In this document: positions 33,388 to 42,086 of the stretch, piece after piece
Position numbering within the stretch: the first letter of the stretch is position 1
Layout: every line of letters starts with the position of its first letter
NCBI GenBank assembly: GCA_022839045.1
Contig: JALHDI010000022.1
Span: 1-64,000 of the forward strand
DNA length: 64,000 nt
Reading direction: 5' to 3'
From: Sporomusaceae bacterium
GTDB taxonomy: Bacteria > Bacillota_C > Negativicutes > Sporomusales_B > UBA7701
Notes under the pieces: generated by a model
Told to the model about the DNA's origin: nothing
The model's input: only the letters and a program-made list of their open reading frames with translations
Databases searched by the model: none
Made by a program: the position numbers and the translations under genes

Positions 33388-34746
33388 CTAGTTGGTCATG
33401 CTGCGTACCGGGGCGGGGATGCGGCCGCCGCGGGCGATGAAGGCGTCGGCTTTGAAGCTGTTGACGGGGATTATCGGGCTGTGGCCGAGGAGGCCGCCGA
33501 ATTCCACCCGGTCGCCGACCTTCTTGCCCGGCACAGGGATGATGCGCACCGCCGTGGTCTTGTTGTTGATCATGCCGATGGCCGCTTCGTCGGCGATGAT
33601 GGCGGCGATGGTGGCCGCCGAGGTGTCGCCCGGCACGGCGATCATATCGAGTCCGACCGAGCAGACGCAGGTCATGGCTTCGAGCTTTTCCAGGGACAGG
33701 CTGCCGCGCTCGACGGCGGCGATCATGCCGGCGTCCTCGCTCACGGGGATGAAGGCGCCGCTCAGGCCGCCCACGTAGGAGGAGGCCATTATGCCGCCCT
33801 TCTTGACGGCGTCGTTGAGCAGGGCGAGGGCCGCGGTGGTTCCGGGAGCGCCGCAGCTCTCCAGGCCCATTTCCTCGAGGATGTGGGCCACGCTGTCGCC
33901 AACCGCCGGCGTGGGCGCGAGCGACAAGTCGATGATGCCGAAGGGCACGCCGAGGCGACGCGATGCCTCCTGGGCCACGAGCTGACCCACGCGGGTGATT
34001 TTGAACGCGGTCCGTTTGATCGTTTCGGCGACCGCGCCGAAGTCCTTGCCGCGCGCTTCTTCCAGCGCCCGTTTGACGACGCCTGGCCCGCTTACGCCGA
34101 CGTTGACGGCCGTTTCGGCCTCGCCCACGCCGTGGAAGGCGCCGGCCATGAAGGGGTTGTCCTCGGGAACGTTAGCGAAGACGACAAGCTTGGCGCAGCC
34201 CAGAGCGTCGCGGTCGCGGGTCAGTTCGGCCGTCTCTTTGATGATCTGGCCCATTTCCCGCACGCAGTCCATGTTGATGCCGGCCTTGGTGGACGCGAGG
34301 TTCACCGAGGAGCATACGCGCTCGGTCGCGGCCAACGCGGTCGGGATGGAACGGATAAGGGTGCGGTCCCCCGTCGTATAGCCTTTTTCCACGAGGGCCG
34401 AAAAACCGCCGATGAAGTTGACGCCGACAGCCTTGGCGGCCGCATCCATGGCCTCGGCCACCGGCAGGTAGCTGTCGGTGCGGCAGCTCTCGGCGACGAT
34501 GGCGATCGGCGTTACCGAGATGCGTTTGTTGATGATGGGAATGCCGTACTCGGCTTCGATGTCTTCGCCGGTCTGCACCAGCCGCTCGGCCGTCTTCGTG
34601 ATTTTTTCGTAGATGTTGGCGCAGAAAGCCTTGATATCGGGATGGTTGCAGCCGCGCAGGCTGATCCCGAGGGTGATCGTGCGCACGTCGAGTTTATTTT
34701 CCTCGATCATCCGGTTGGTTTCGAGGATGTCCTGGACCGATAGCAT
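33388..34746 (-). CDS. PFL family protein (UPF0210/DUF711)
   Basis: A 452-residue UPF0210 protein, distantly related to the glycyl-radical (PFL) fold but with no known activity. It begins [20 protein letters not shown], followed by [21 protein letters not shown]. It shows [54 protein letters not shown] and [16 protein letters not shown]. It is paired with an ACT-domain gene directly upstream, an arrangement conserved in many Firmicutes and archaea. The function is unknown. Confidence 0.92.
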   Translation of the reverse strand: MLSVQDILETNRMIEENKLDVRTITLGISLRGCNHPDIKAFCANIYEKITKTAERLVQTGEDIEAEYGIPIINKRISVTPIAIVAESCRTDSYLPVAEAMDAAAKAVGVNFIGGFSALVEKGYTTGDRTLIRSIPTALAATERVCSSVNLASTKAGINMDCVREMGQIIKETAELTRDRDALGCAKLVVFANVPEDNPFMAGAFHGVGEAETAVNVGVSGPGVVKRALEEARGKDFGAVAETIKRTAFKITRVGQLVAQEASRRLGVPFGIIDLSLAPTPAVGDSVAHILEEMGLESCGAPGTTAALALLNDAVKKGGIMASSYVGGLSGAFIPVSEDAGMIAAVERGSLSLEKLEAMTCVCSVGLDMIAVPGDTSAATIAAIIADEAAIGMINNKTTAVRIIPVPGKKVGDRVEFGGLLGHSPIIPVNSFKADAFIARGGRIPAPVRSMTN

Positions 34747-34774
34747 TGGCCGCCTCCTTCACCATGAGCCGAAA

Positions 34775-35044
34775 TTAGATACGGTGCATGGCCTTGAATA
34801 TATCCTCGTGCTGCACCTTGATCTCGAGGCCCATGGCCTGTCCCTTTTCCTTGAAGATCTGCTGCAGATCCTTGAGGCTTATCGTCGCCCCGCTCATGTC
34901 GGCGATCATGACCATGTTGAAAAAGCCGTTGACGATGTTCTGGTTGATGTCGAGGATATTGACGTTGTTGGCCGCCAGCGTAGTGCTGGCCATGGCGACG
35001 ATGCCGACCCTGTCCTGGCCGATGATGGTTATAACGACTTTCAT
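34775..35044 (-). CDS. ACT domain protein (UPF0237)
   Basis: An 89-residue stand-alone ACT domain: MKVVITIIGQDRVGIVAMAS, NVNILDINQNIVNGFFNMVM, LQQIFKEKGQAMGLEIKVQH. I start at ATG 35044; longer in-frame sequence runs through the upstream A/T-rich spacer. ACT domains bind amino acids or similar ligands. The conserved pairing with the PFL-family gene suggests it regulates that protein. Confidence 0.9.
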   Translation of the reverse strand: MKVVITIIGQDRVGIVAMASTTLAANNVNILDINQNIVNGFFNMVMIADMSGATISLKDLQQIFKEKGQAMGLEIKVQHEDIFKAMHRI

Positions 35045-35165
35045 AAGACCACGCTCCACCCGCTCAAATAATAGTCCGCCAGGCAAAAACTTTTGTCTGG
35101 CGGTTATAGTATTGACTAATATTATACCTTTTTTCGGCAAAAAACCAAGGGGTTGGCCGATGTTT

Positions 35166-35960
35166 CTATTTTCTGATAAAGGCGAATTCCTGCTGCCGGA
35201 TACTGCCGACGACGACGCCGTCGACGGCGGGGTGGCCGGCTCCGAGCACGGCGGCCGCCAAATCCTCCGCGGGGCGCATCGTCGCTCCCTCGGCCTTGTT
35301 GATGAAGGGGACGACGCGCGCCGCCGGCGGGCAGTTGTGGAGATAGCCTTGGGGGTGGAGCAGGATTCTGGCGACCATGACCGCCGTTATGTTTTTCCCC
35401 TCGGCGGTGCCGGCAAGCTCGGCCGCCCGCGCCGGCCGATGGACGCAGTCGGCGGCGAGCGGCCGGCCGACTGCGTCCGCGCCGATGACCGGGACGAGGA
35501 GTCGGGTGGCCGCCGGCACCACCGGGTCGTGGGGGAGATGGCCCTTGAGCGGCAAACCGGCCGAGCCGTCCCCTTCGACGATGAAACGGACGGCGGGGTA
35601 TTCTCCGGCTAGCGTGTCGAGCCATTCCGGCGCGAGGCCGGTCAGCTTGCGCTGGGCGCCGTCCGCCACCCCGCGGGCCACGGTCACCAGCGCCGGGCTG
35701 GGGCGCAGTTCTTCGACCGCCCGGCGGAATTCGGCCAGAGAGTTGACCAGTACGGCGCGGTGGCCTGCTCCCTCGGGCATGAACAGCTTGGCGGTGGCGG
35801 CGGCGAAGGCGGCAATCCCGGCGGCCTTGAGGCCGGCCACCAGGTAGTACATGAGGCTGGTTTTTCCGCCGCCGCCGATGAGGGTGACCAGCCCGGAAGG
35901 AGGCAGCGAGGCGAGAAGCTCGCGCCAGACCGGGTGCAGGCCGCCGTTATTCTTCGTCAT
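35166..35960 (-). CDS. yqeC: YqeC family selenium-dependent hydroxylase accessory protein
   Basis: A 264-residue YqeC family protein. It has a Walker-A-like P-loop SGLVTLIGGGGKTSLMYYL, then AAFAAATAKLFMPEG, FIVEGDGSAGLPLKGH, VIGADAVGRPL and FINKAEGATM. The family co-occurs with YqeB and SelD in genomes having selenium-dependent molybdenum hydroxylases, and is thought to help mature the labile-selenium Moco. No YqeB is in this window. It overlaps the cyclase gene by 14 nt. Its presence argues that the hydroxylase at 42-46 kb may be a selenium enzyme (inference). Confidence 0.85.
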   Translation of the reverse strand: MTKNNGGLHPVWRELLASLPPSGLVTLIGGGGKTSLMYYLVAGLKAAGIAAFAAATAKLFMPEGAGHRAVLVNSLAEFRRAVEELRPSPALVTVARGVADGAQRKLTGLAPEWLDTLAGEYPAVRFIVEGDGSAGLPLKGHLPHDPVVPAATRLLVPVIGADAVGRPLAADCVHRPARAAELAGTAEGKNITAVMVARILLHPQGYLHNCPPAARVVPFINKAEGATMRPAEDLAAAVLGAGHPAVDGVVVGSIRQQEFAFIRK

Positions 35961-36732
35961 AGGCGACGATGCGGCAGATCGACGATTCGCCGCCTTCGAA
36001 CCGCCATGGATAGCAGCCGATTATCAGGCGCTTGCCGAGCACCTTCTCGATTTCGCCGCCGACATTCTCGGCGTGGATGATGTCGTAGGGGAAGAGGTCG
36101 ATGTGCATGAGCTGGTAGTGGTCGGGCGGGAAGATGTCGTCGATGCCCTTGCCGTACTTCGCCCGGAAATATTGCTCGCACTCGGCCGCCTGCCGCGGGC
36201 ACCATTCGCGGATCTTGGTGTTCATGGGATGGTCGGCCGAGCCGGCGTCGACTCCCAGCCATTTGAATTTCATTTTCCGGCACCAGGCCGCGAATTCGCG
36301 GGTCGGGCCGGGATGCTTGACCATGTAGCGGACCTCGTCGGCGGCCGGCTGGTCCCAGGAGTATTTGTGGTAGCCGGTGTAAATGAGGAGGATGTCGCCC
36401 TCGCGGACGTCGGCCCGTTCCATGATGTCCTTGGAGGTGTATATGCCGTAGTCCTCGGCGATGTCGCTGACGTCGACCACGACGCCGGGGCCGATTAGAT
36501 CGGCGAGGGGGATGGCGGCGATGTCGCGGCCGTGGGTGCAGAAGTGGAGCGAGCCGTCCAGGTGGGTGCCGACATGGTTGGAGGTGGTGATGACCTGGCC
36601 GTTGGCGCCGTTGGAGGTCAGTCGCTTGAAGAATTTGATCTGCAGCGGCTCGTAGGTCGGCCACGGCGGCGTCAGATGGCTGAGTTTCTGCGTGAGGTCG
36701 TACATTTTCACTTTATCCCAGTTTTTGACCAT
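35947..36732 (-). CDS. Cyclase-family metal-dependent hydrolase
   Basis: A 261-residue protein of the cyclase (kynurenine formamidase / isatin hydrolase) family, which uses Mn or Zn to hydrolyse cyclic or formyl amides. The metal site is in TSNHVGTHLDGSLHF (HxGTHxDxxxHF). Other family segments are VVVDVSDI, ILLIYTGYHKYSW, WLGVDAGSADHPM and FPPDHYQLMHIDLFPYDIIHAENVGG. The latter (SxDHP...HxxLL..xxxxxExL) fits the isatin-hydrolase-like group. It lies between allG and yqeC and may open the ring produced by the nearby molybdenum hydroxylase. Confidence 0.85.
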   Translation of the reverse strand: MVKNWDKVKMYDLTQKLSHLTPPWPTYEPLQIKFFKRLTSNGANGQVITTSNHVGTHLDGSLHFCTHGRDIAAIPLADLIGPGVVVDVSDIAEDYGIYTSKDIMERADVREGDILLIYTGYHKYSWDQPAADEVRYMVKHPGPTREFAAWCRKMKFKWLGVDAGSADHPMNTKIREWCPRQAAECEQYFRAKYGKGIDDIFPPDHYQLMHIDLFPYDIIHAENVGGEIEKVLGKRLIIGCYPWRFEGGESSICRIVAYDEE

Positions 36733-36771
36733 GAAGCTTCCCTCTCTTTTCCGTATATTTGTTCCGAGGCT

Positions 36772-38202
36772 TTATTGGTTCTTGATACGGTTGGCCAGGG
36801 CCAGCAGCGCTTTGTCGAAGCATTCGCGCGGCGGGCGGACGATTCCGGCCCCCACCTGCCCTATCCCGGCCTCGCGGTGGGCCATGCCGGTGTTAATGAC
36901 CGGCAGCAGGCCGGCGGCTACCACGCGGCGGACGTCGATGGCGGTGGGCGTGCCGCGGAAGTTGAGGTTGGGGATGGTGTAGCTGGTGTTCTCGGCCAGG
37001 GTGATCTCGTACATCTTGGTGGTATATTCCAGCGCGTCGGCGGGAGTGCCGCCCACGAACTGGACGATGGCCGGCGCGCCGCCCATGGCGAAGCCGCCGA
37101 TGCCGTAGGTTTCGGTGATGGCGCTGTCGCCGATGTCGGGGTTGGCGTCAGCCGCAGTGAAGCCGGGGAAGAGCAGCCCCTGCACCTGCTGGGCCGGCCC
37201 GGTGAACCAGGTGTTGCCGGGACAGCCGCTCACCCTTACGCCGAATTCCACGCCGTTGCGGCACATGGTGGTGACGACCGAGGAGCCTTCGATGCCGTGG
37301 GCGGCGTCCAGGGCCGCCTTGGCCGCCGGCATGGAGAGGTTGAGGAAGAAGTGGTCGTTGGAGTGCATGAATGCCAGCACCCGGGCGACGACTTCCGGAG
37401 CCAGGCCTGCTTTGGCCAGGCCTGGGGCGACGGTGCGGATGAAGAGGCTGGTGCCCGCCTTGTTGCGGTTGTGGCATTCGTCGCCCATATGGAGCGCCTG
37501 GGCGATCATTGTCCTGAGGTCGATGCCGCCGGTGACGGCGAGGGCGGCTTTGAGGGCGGGGGCAAGCTCGTCGCGCATCCAGCGCAGCCGGTCGATGACT
37601 TCGCCGCTGAAGGCGCCGTAACGCAGCACCTTGCCCAGTCCTTCGTTGAGGGTACAGTAGCTTCGGTTGCCGTGGGTGGCGTTCTCGATCACCCAGATGG
37701 GCATGGAAGGAGATACGATGCCGGCCATGGGGCCAACCGCGCCATGCTCGTGGCAGGGGGCGAAGGTTATTTTGCCCGAAGCGGCCAGGCCTTCGGCCTC
37801 TTCTTCGTCGGCGGCCAGGCCTTCGTAGATGAGAGCGCCGATGACCGCGCCGCGCATCGGGCCGGCCATCGCCTCCCAGGCGACCGGCGGACCGGCATGG
37901 AGGATGGTGGTGGGCGTCATGCCGGGAACGGCGTCTAAAGCGGCGAGGGCGACGTCGGTAAGCACCGGCCGTGCGGCAAGGACGGCGGCCACGGCGGCGG
38001 CGTTGGCCTCGTCGGTCGCCGGCCGGTCCTGCAGGGCGTCGAGGGCGGCGATGAGTTCGGGGCGTCCGCCTGCGGGCGGCCGCCAGTCGAGTTGAGCGAC
38101 CGCGACCTTCTGGGCGGCGAGGTCGTCTTTGAACACTGGCGCCCCGATGTTTATGACGGAAAGTTTCTTGGCGAACAAATCGTTTATCGGTGACACTGTC
38201 AC
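36772..38202 (-). CDS. allG: DUF1116 protein, AllG/YlbE-like subunit of oxamate carbamoyltransferase
   Basis: A 476-residue DUF1116 protein homologous to E. coli YlbE/AllG. It starts at GTG 38202, overlapping the allF stop (GTGA). It begins MTVSPINDLFAKKLSVINIG and contains LDWRPPAGGRPELI, LHAGPPVAWEAMAGPMRGA, TFAPCHEHGAVGPMAGIVSPSMP, HMGDECHNRNKAGTSLFI, NDHFFLNLSMPAAKAALD and VRVSGCPGNTWFTGPAQ. In E. coli the products of allF, allG and allH together form oxamic transcarbamylase (oxalurate + Pi to oxamate + carbamoyl phosphate). All three are adjacent here. Confidence 0.88.
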   Translation of the reverse strand: MTVSPINDLFAKKLSVINIGAPVFKDDLAAQKVAVAQLDWRPPAGGRPELIAALDALQDRPATDEANAAAVAAVLAARPVLTDVALAALDAVPGMTPTTILHAGPPVAWEAMAGPMRGAVIGALIYEGLAADEEEAEGLAASGKITFAPCHEHGAVGPMAGIVSPSMPIWVIENATHGNRSYCTLNEGLGKVLRYGAFSGEVIDRLRWMRDELAPALKAALAVTGGIDLRTMIAQALHMGDECHNRNKAGTSLFIRTVAPGLAKAGLAPEVVARVLAFMHSNDHFFLNLSMPAAKAALDAAHGIEGSSVVTTMCRNGVEFGVRVSGCPGNTWFTGPAQQVQGLLFPGFTAADANPDIGDSAITETYGIGGFAMGGAPAIVQFVGGTPADALEYTTKMYEITLAENTSYTIPNLNFRGTPTAIDVRRVVAAGLLPVINTGMAHREAGIGQVGAGIVRPPRECFDKALLALANRIKNQ

Positions 38203-39677
38203 ACCTCCCGAGACACGACGGCGGCTGCCAGGTATGCGCCGCGTGCGTTGCTTTTCGCCAGTGTCGCTCCGGCCGCGGCCAGTTTGCCTTCCTGGTCGGC
38301 CTTGCCCTGGGGATCGGCGTCCGTCCCGCAGACATAGGCGATTACTTCGAGGTGGCGACCGGCGGCGCGGGCGATCTCCCGGGCCTCGACGACGGCCGGG
38401 GCGGTGACGCCCGCGGGGTCGGGGTGGGCGCCGTACCCCAGGACAATGTCGAGAAGGATGACGGCCACCGACGGATCGCGGGCGGCGTCGAGGATGTGGG
38501 GCAGGCGCAAGGACGGCTCGATCATCGGGTGGGGGTTGCCCATGGTGTAGACGTCATCCCCCAGGTCGATGAAGACGTGCCCTTCGCCCGGCGCCATCTG
38601 GGCGGCCTCCTGGCAGAGGGTGCCGCCGCAGAAGAGGCCGCGGATGGCTTTCTGTTCGGGGGCGAGCTTGGCTCTCGCCACCGCCGCCATTGTCGCCAGT
38701 TTTTCGTGCCGGCAGGACACCGGCGCAGGTTTTTTCCCCGCGGCCAGTTCCACGGCCGCCCGGGCCGCTTCTTCCAGGGTGGCGGCAAAATAAGCTTCCT
38801 CCGCGCCGGCCGCTTTCGCGCCGCCGCCGAGGAAACAGATGACCACCGGCTTGGGGCAGGTCTTGATCGCCGCCACGATTTTGTCGGCCACCGCTGGTGC
38901 CGGCGGCTTGGAGATGAGGACGATGACGGCTGTGGCCTCGTCTTCGCTCAAGGCCGCCAGGCAGTCGAGCATCATGATGCCGCCCACCGCCGCGCCGAGA
39001 TCTCGTCCGCCGGTGCCGAGGACCTGCGAGACGCCGCCTCCCAGCCGGTCGATATGCACGGTCACTTCCTGGGTGCCCGTGCCCGACGCACCGACGATGC
39101 CGATGTTCCCCCGCCGCACGGCGTTGGCGAAACACAGGGCGACGCCGTTCACGATGGCGGTGCCGCAGTCGGGTCCCATTACCAGCAGGCCCTTTTCGTG
39201 GGCCGTTGTTTTCAATTCGATTTCGTCGGCCAGCGAAACGTTATCGCTGAACAGCATGACGTGAAGGCCGTTGCGGAGGGCGGCTCTGGCTTCGCGGGCC
39301 GCATACTCGCCCGGCACGGAGATGACGGCGAGGTTGGCGTCCGGTAGATGGCGCACCGCGGTGTCCAGAGATGAGAAGGTGGTGGCGGCCTTTTTATCCT
39401 CGGCCCTCCTGGCCGCAGCCCCGGCGAACAGCGCCAGCGCCGCTGCGCAGGCCGCGTCGCCGTCCGCCCTGATGGCGACGATCAGATCGTCGGCGCCGCC
39501 GGCGTCCACCTCCGCGGTCAGCAGGCCGACCCCGGCCAGCAGGTCTTTGTTCATCGGGGTGGCCATCACGGCCACCGCTTCGGCCACACCGGGCAGGGCG
39601 GCCATCTTCTGGGTCAGCGCCATCAGCGTGACCGAGTCGTAATAGGTGTTTTTTCTTACCTCGACGTGAACAGTCAT
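38199..39677 (-). CDS. allF: FdrA/AllF, acyl-CoA-synthetase-like subunit of oxamate carbamoyltransferase
   Basis: A 492-residue FdrA protein. It starts at ATG 39677 with GGGAGGAATGAC upstream. The CoA-ligase-like first half has LMVMGPDCGTAIVNGVALCFAN-type sequence (LLVMGPDCGTAIVNGVALCF). It is followed by NIGIVGASGTGTQEVTVHIDRLGGGVSQ and GTGGRDLGAAVGGIMMLDCL. The second half contains IRGLFCGGTLCQEAA, VFIDLGDDVYTMGNPHPMIEP and LLDIVLGYGAHPDPAG. Its fold relates to succinyl-CoA synthetase, fitting a phosphorolytic, acyl/carbamoyl-phosphate-forming reaction. The upstream AllH stop is separated by 1 nt. Confidence 0.9.
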   Translation of the reverse strand: MTVHVEVRKNTYYDSVTLMALTQKMAALPGVAEAVAVMATPMNKDLLAGVGLLTAEVDAGGADDLIVAIRADGDAACAAALALFAGAAARRAEDKKAATTFSSLDTAVRHLPDANLAVISVPGEYAAREARAALRNGLHVMLFSDNVSLADEIELKTTAHEKGLLVMGPDCGTAIVNGVALCFANAVRRGNIGIVGASGTGTQEVTVHIDRLGGGVSQVLGTGGRDLGAAVGGIMMLDCLAALSEDEATAVIVLISKPPAPAVADKIVAAIKTCPKPVVICFLGGGAKAAGAEEAYFAATLEEAARAAVELAAGKKPAPVSCRHEKLATMAAVARAKLAPEQKAIRGLFCGGTLCQEAAQMAPGEGHVFIDLGDDVYTMGNPHPMIEPSLRLPHILDAARDPSVAVILLDIVLGYGAHPDPAGVTAPAVVEAREIARAAGRHLEVIAYVCGTDADPQGKADQEGKLAAAGATLAKSNARGAYLAAAVVSREV

Positions 39678-39678
39678 G

Positions 39679-40572
39679 TCATTCCTCCCTTTCGCCGGCC
39701 AGTTCCAGCCCGATCGCCAGGCCGTCGGCGATACCTGCCGCCAGGTCGGTGCCGGAGGTGGCGCCGCAGTCCAGCACCCGCCGCGCGGCGGCGGCGATAT
39801 CGCGTGCTGCCGGATCTGTCATCGCTTCCAGCAGCGCAACGACTCCTGCCCGCGTGCGGCCGCGGGCGGCGTTCTGCAGCATGGCCCGACTCACTGTCCC
39901 TGTTTCGGCGCCGGCCGCCAGAGCGGCGGCGGTTTCACGGCGGCGACGGCCGAAGGGCCCGGCCGGCATATTGATAATCACCATCAATCCGGCGAGAAAG
40001 TCGTCGCCGGAGGGCGTCAGGCCCGTTCCCAGGCCGATCAGCTTTTCCCCGGCGGACAGCGCATCGGCCATGTCGCCGGCGACGATGGCGCCGGCCAACG
40101 CCGCCGCCCGTTCCGCCAGACGGTGTTCCAGCAGGGTTCGGGCGTTGCCGGAGATATACGCCTTCAGACCGCTGTCCTGTCCGGCGGCGATGATTTCGTT
40201 CCTCAGTACGATGAGGCTGGCCGCCAGGCGACGCCTTGCGGCCGGCCGCGACGGGAAAGCCGGCAGGGCCGCCGACCATGGCCGCACCCCCACGGCCTTC
40301 ACCGTTACCGGACCGCAGGCCAGGCCGCCGCCGATGGTCGCCACCTTATCGCCCGGCTTTATGCCGAGGCTGTCCAGCGCCGCGCCGCTGGGATGCCGAA
40401 CCCGCACCGTCCCCGGCGCGTCGTCGAGCTGCTCGTCCACAAGGGTGTAGAGCTTCCCTCGGGGGCCGGTGAAATTGACCGCTTTGGCGAATACGCTGTG
40501 CACGCTGCCGCGGAAAGGCCGCCCGAGCAGGGCTTCTTTTGCCGCCGCGTCTACCGACAATGCCTCCAGCAA
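39679..40572 (-). CDS. allH: DUF2877 protein, AllH/YlbF-like subunit of oxamate carbamoyltransferase
   Basis: A roughly 297-residue DUF2877 protein. I choose TTG 40572 with GGGGGAGG upstream; a TTG at 40590 lacks a ribosome site. Family segments are FRGSVHSVFAKAVNFTGPRG, LYTLVDEQLDDAPGTVRV, LGIKPGDKVATIGGGL, IGLGTGLTPSGDDFLAGLMVIIN and TGTVSRAMLQNAARGRTRAGVVALLEAM. The GxGLTPSGDD motif is typical. It is the first gene of the allH-allF-allG set, downstream of the NCS2 permease. A carbamate kinase gene (as in E. coli) is not in the window. Confidence 0.85.
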   Translation of the reverse strand: MLEALSVDAAAKEALLGRPFRGSVHSVFAKAVNFTGPRGKLYTLVDEQLDDAPGTVRVRHPSGAALDSLGIKPGDKVATIGGGLACGPVTVKAVGVRPWSAALPAFPSRPAARRRLAASLIVLRNEIIAAGQDSGLKAYISGNARTLLEHRLAERAAALAGAIVAGDMADALSAGEKLIGLGTGLTPSGDDFLAGLMVIINMPAGPFGRRRRETAAALAAGAETGTVSRAMLQNAARGRTRAGVVALLEAMTDPAARDIAAAARRVLDCGATSGTDLAAGIADGLAIGLELAGEREE

Positions 40573-40595
40573 ACCTAAGCCCTCCCCCAAGAGCG

Positions 40596-40619
40596 GAACG
40601 CCCGCACGGGCGGGCGTTC
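40596..40619. terminator. Hairpin between NCS2 permease and allH
   Basis: Perfect 10-bp arms GAACGCCCGC and GCGGGCGTTC with a 4-nt loop. No T run follows on the minus strand, so it may be a pause or RNA-stabilising site rather than a full terminator. Confidence 0.5.
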
Positions 40620-40687
40620 TACTGCTGTTTTAAAGGCCCATGTTGTATATCCCTTGATAGCTATAATCAGCTGAATGTTGTTGTCGT

Positions 40688-42013
40688 TTAACCCTTGGTT
40701 TTCTCGTCCACGACATGGATGGTGGGGACGCTCGGCTCGCTGTCGTTGGAGATGCCGAGCCGGTTGAAAAGTTCGAACACCAGGCTGATGACGATGGCGA
40801 CGATGGTGCCGAGGGCCATACCCTTGAGCTCGACGGTGCCGAACTTGACGGCCGCGCCGCTGATGCCGCTGACCAGGACGACCGAGGTAAGGATGAGGTT
40901 CTTGGAGTTGGTGTAGTCGACTTTCTTCTCGATGAGCATGCGGATACCGGCGGCGGCGATGACGCCGAACAGCAGGATGCACACGCCGCCCATAACCGGC
41001 ACGGGGATGCTGCGGATGAGGGCCGAGAATTTGCCGATGAAGGACACGCCGATGGCGATAATGGCCGCGCCGGCGATGACCCAGGTGCTGAAGACCTTGG
41101 TGATGGCCATGACGCCGATGTTTTCGCCGTAAGTGGTGTTGGGGGTGGCGCCGGCGAAGCCAGACAGGATGTTGGAGATGCCGTCGCCGAGAAGCGATTT
41201 GTGGAGGCCGGGGTCTTTGACCAGGTCGCGCTCGACGATGTTGCCGGTGACGACCAGGTGGCCGATATGCTCGGCGAGCACGACCAGGAAGGCCGGCATG
41301 ATCATCAGGATGGCGGAGAGGTTGAACACCGGGGCGTAGAAGGCCGGCATGCCGAACCAGGGGGCCTTGGCGACCGCGCTCAGGTCGACGATGCCCATCG
41401 CTAGCGACAGGCAGTAGCCGGCGATAACGCCGATAAGCACGGGAATGACGGCCAGGAAGCCGCGAAAGAGCACCGAGCCGAGGATGGTCACGCCGAGGGT
41501 GAACATCGAGACGGTGACGGCCGTGGCGTAGGGGATCTTGAGCTGCTCGATGAGCTTGCCGGTGAGGCCGGCCATGTCGGTGGCCACCGGGGCGAGCTCC
41601 AGGCCGATGATGGCGACGATGGCGCCCATGGCGGCCGGCGGGAAGACGATGTCCAGCCAGCGGACGCCGGCAACTCTGATGATGAACGAGACGATGACGA
41701 AGAATACGCCGAACATGATGAATCCGCCCTGGGCAGCCGCGTACCCGCCCAGGCTGGGGACGGCCATAACGGCGAAAACGGGGGCGATGAAGGCGAAGCT
41801 GGAGCCAAGGTAGGCCGGTATGCGCCCCTGGGAAAAGAAGAGGTACACGAGGGTGCCGATGCCGTTCATCAGCAGCGATGTGGCGGGGTCGACCTTGAAC
41901 AGAAACGGGACGAGGACGGTGGCGCCGAACATGGCAAATAAGTGCTGCAGGCTGAGAGGGATGGTCTGGGCGATGGGCAGTCGTTCTTCAACTTGAATGA
42001 TCCGTCTTTCCAT
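40688..42013 (-). CDS. NCS2 uracil/xanthine permease (UraA-like)
   Basis: A 441-residue nucleobase/cation symporter-2 with about 14 membrane segments. It starts MERRIIQVEERLPIAQTIPL, then LSLQHLFAMFGATVLVPFLF. The NCS2 signature region is FAGATPNTTYGENIGVMAIT, which follows the UraA/PyrP (uracil) pattern (TTYGENIGV) rather than the QNNGV pattern of purine (xanthine/urate) carriers. The first-half substrate motif is LAEHIGHLVVTG (UraA-type glutamate and histidine). It lies between the hydroxylase and allHFG genes, all on one strand, so it most likely imports the substrate of this pathway. Confidence 0.9.
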   Translation of the reverse strand: MERRIIQVEERLPIAQTIPLSLQHLFAMFGATVLVPFLFKVDPATSLLMNGIGTLVYLFFSQGRIPAYLGSSFAFIAPVFAVMAVPSLGGYAAAQGGFIMFGVFFVIVSFIIRVAGVRWLDIVFPPAAMGAIVAIIGLELAPVATDMAGLTGKLIEQLKIPYATAVTVSMFTLGVTILGSVLFRGFLAVIPVLIGVIAGYCLSLAMGIVDLSAVAKAPWFGMPAFYAPVFNLSAILMIMPAFLVVLAEHIGHLVVTGNIVERDLVKDPGLHKSLLGDGISNILSGFAGATPNTTYGENIGVMAITKVFSTWVIAGAAIIAIGVSFIGKFSALIRSIPVPVMGGVCILLFGVIAAAGIRMLIEKKVDYTNSKNLILTSVVLVSGISGAAVKFGTVELKGMALGTIVAIVISLVFELFNRLGISNDSEPSVPTIHVVDEKTKG

Positions 42014-42086
42014 ACCTTGAGTCGCACCTTCCTATTGATGTATTTTTGGCCGCCGCCCGGCGGCGACCATGGCGAACACGCGCAGA

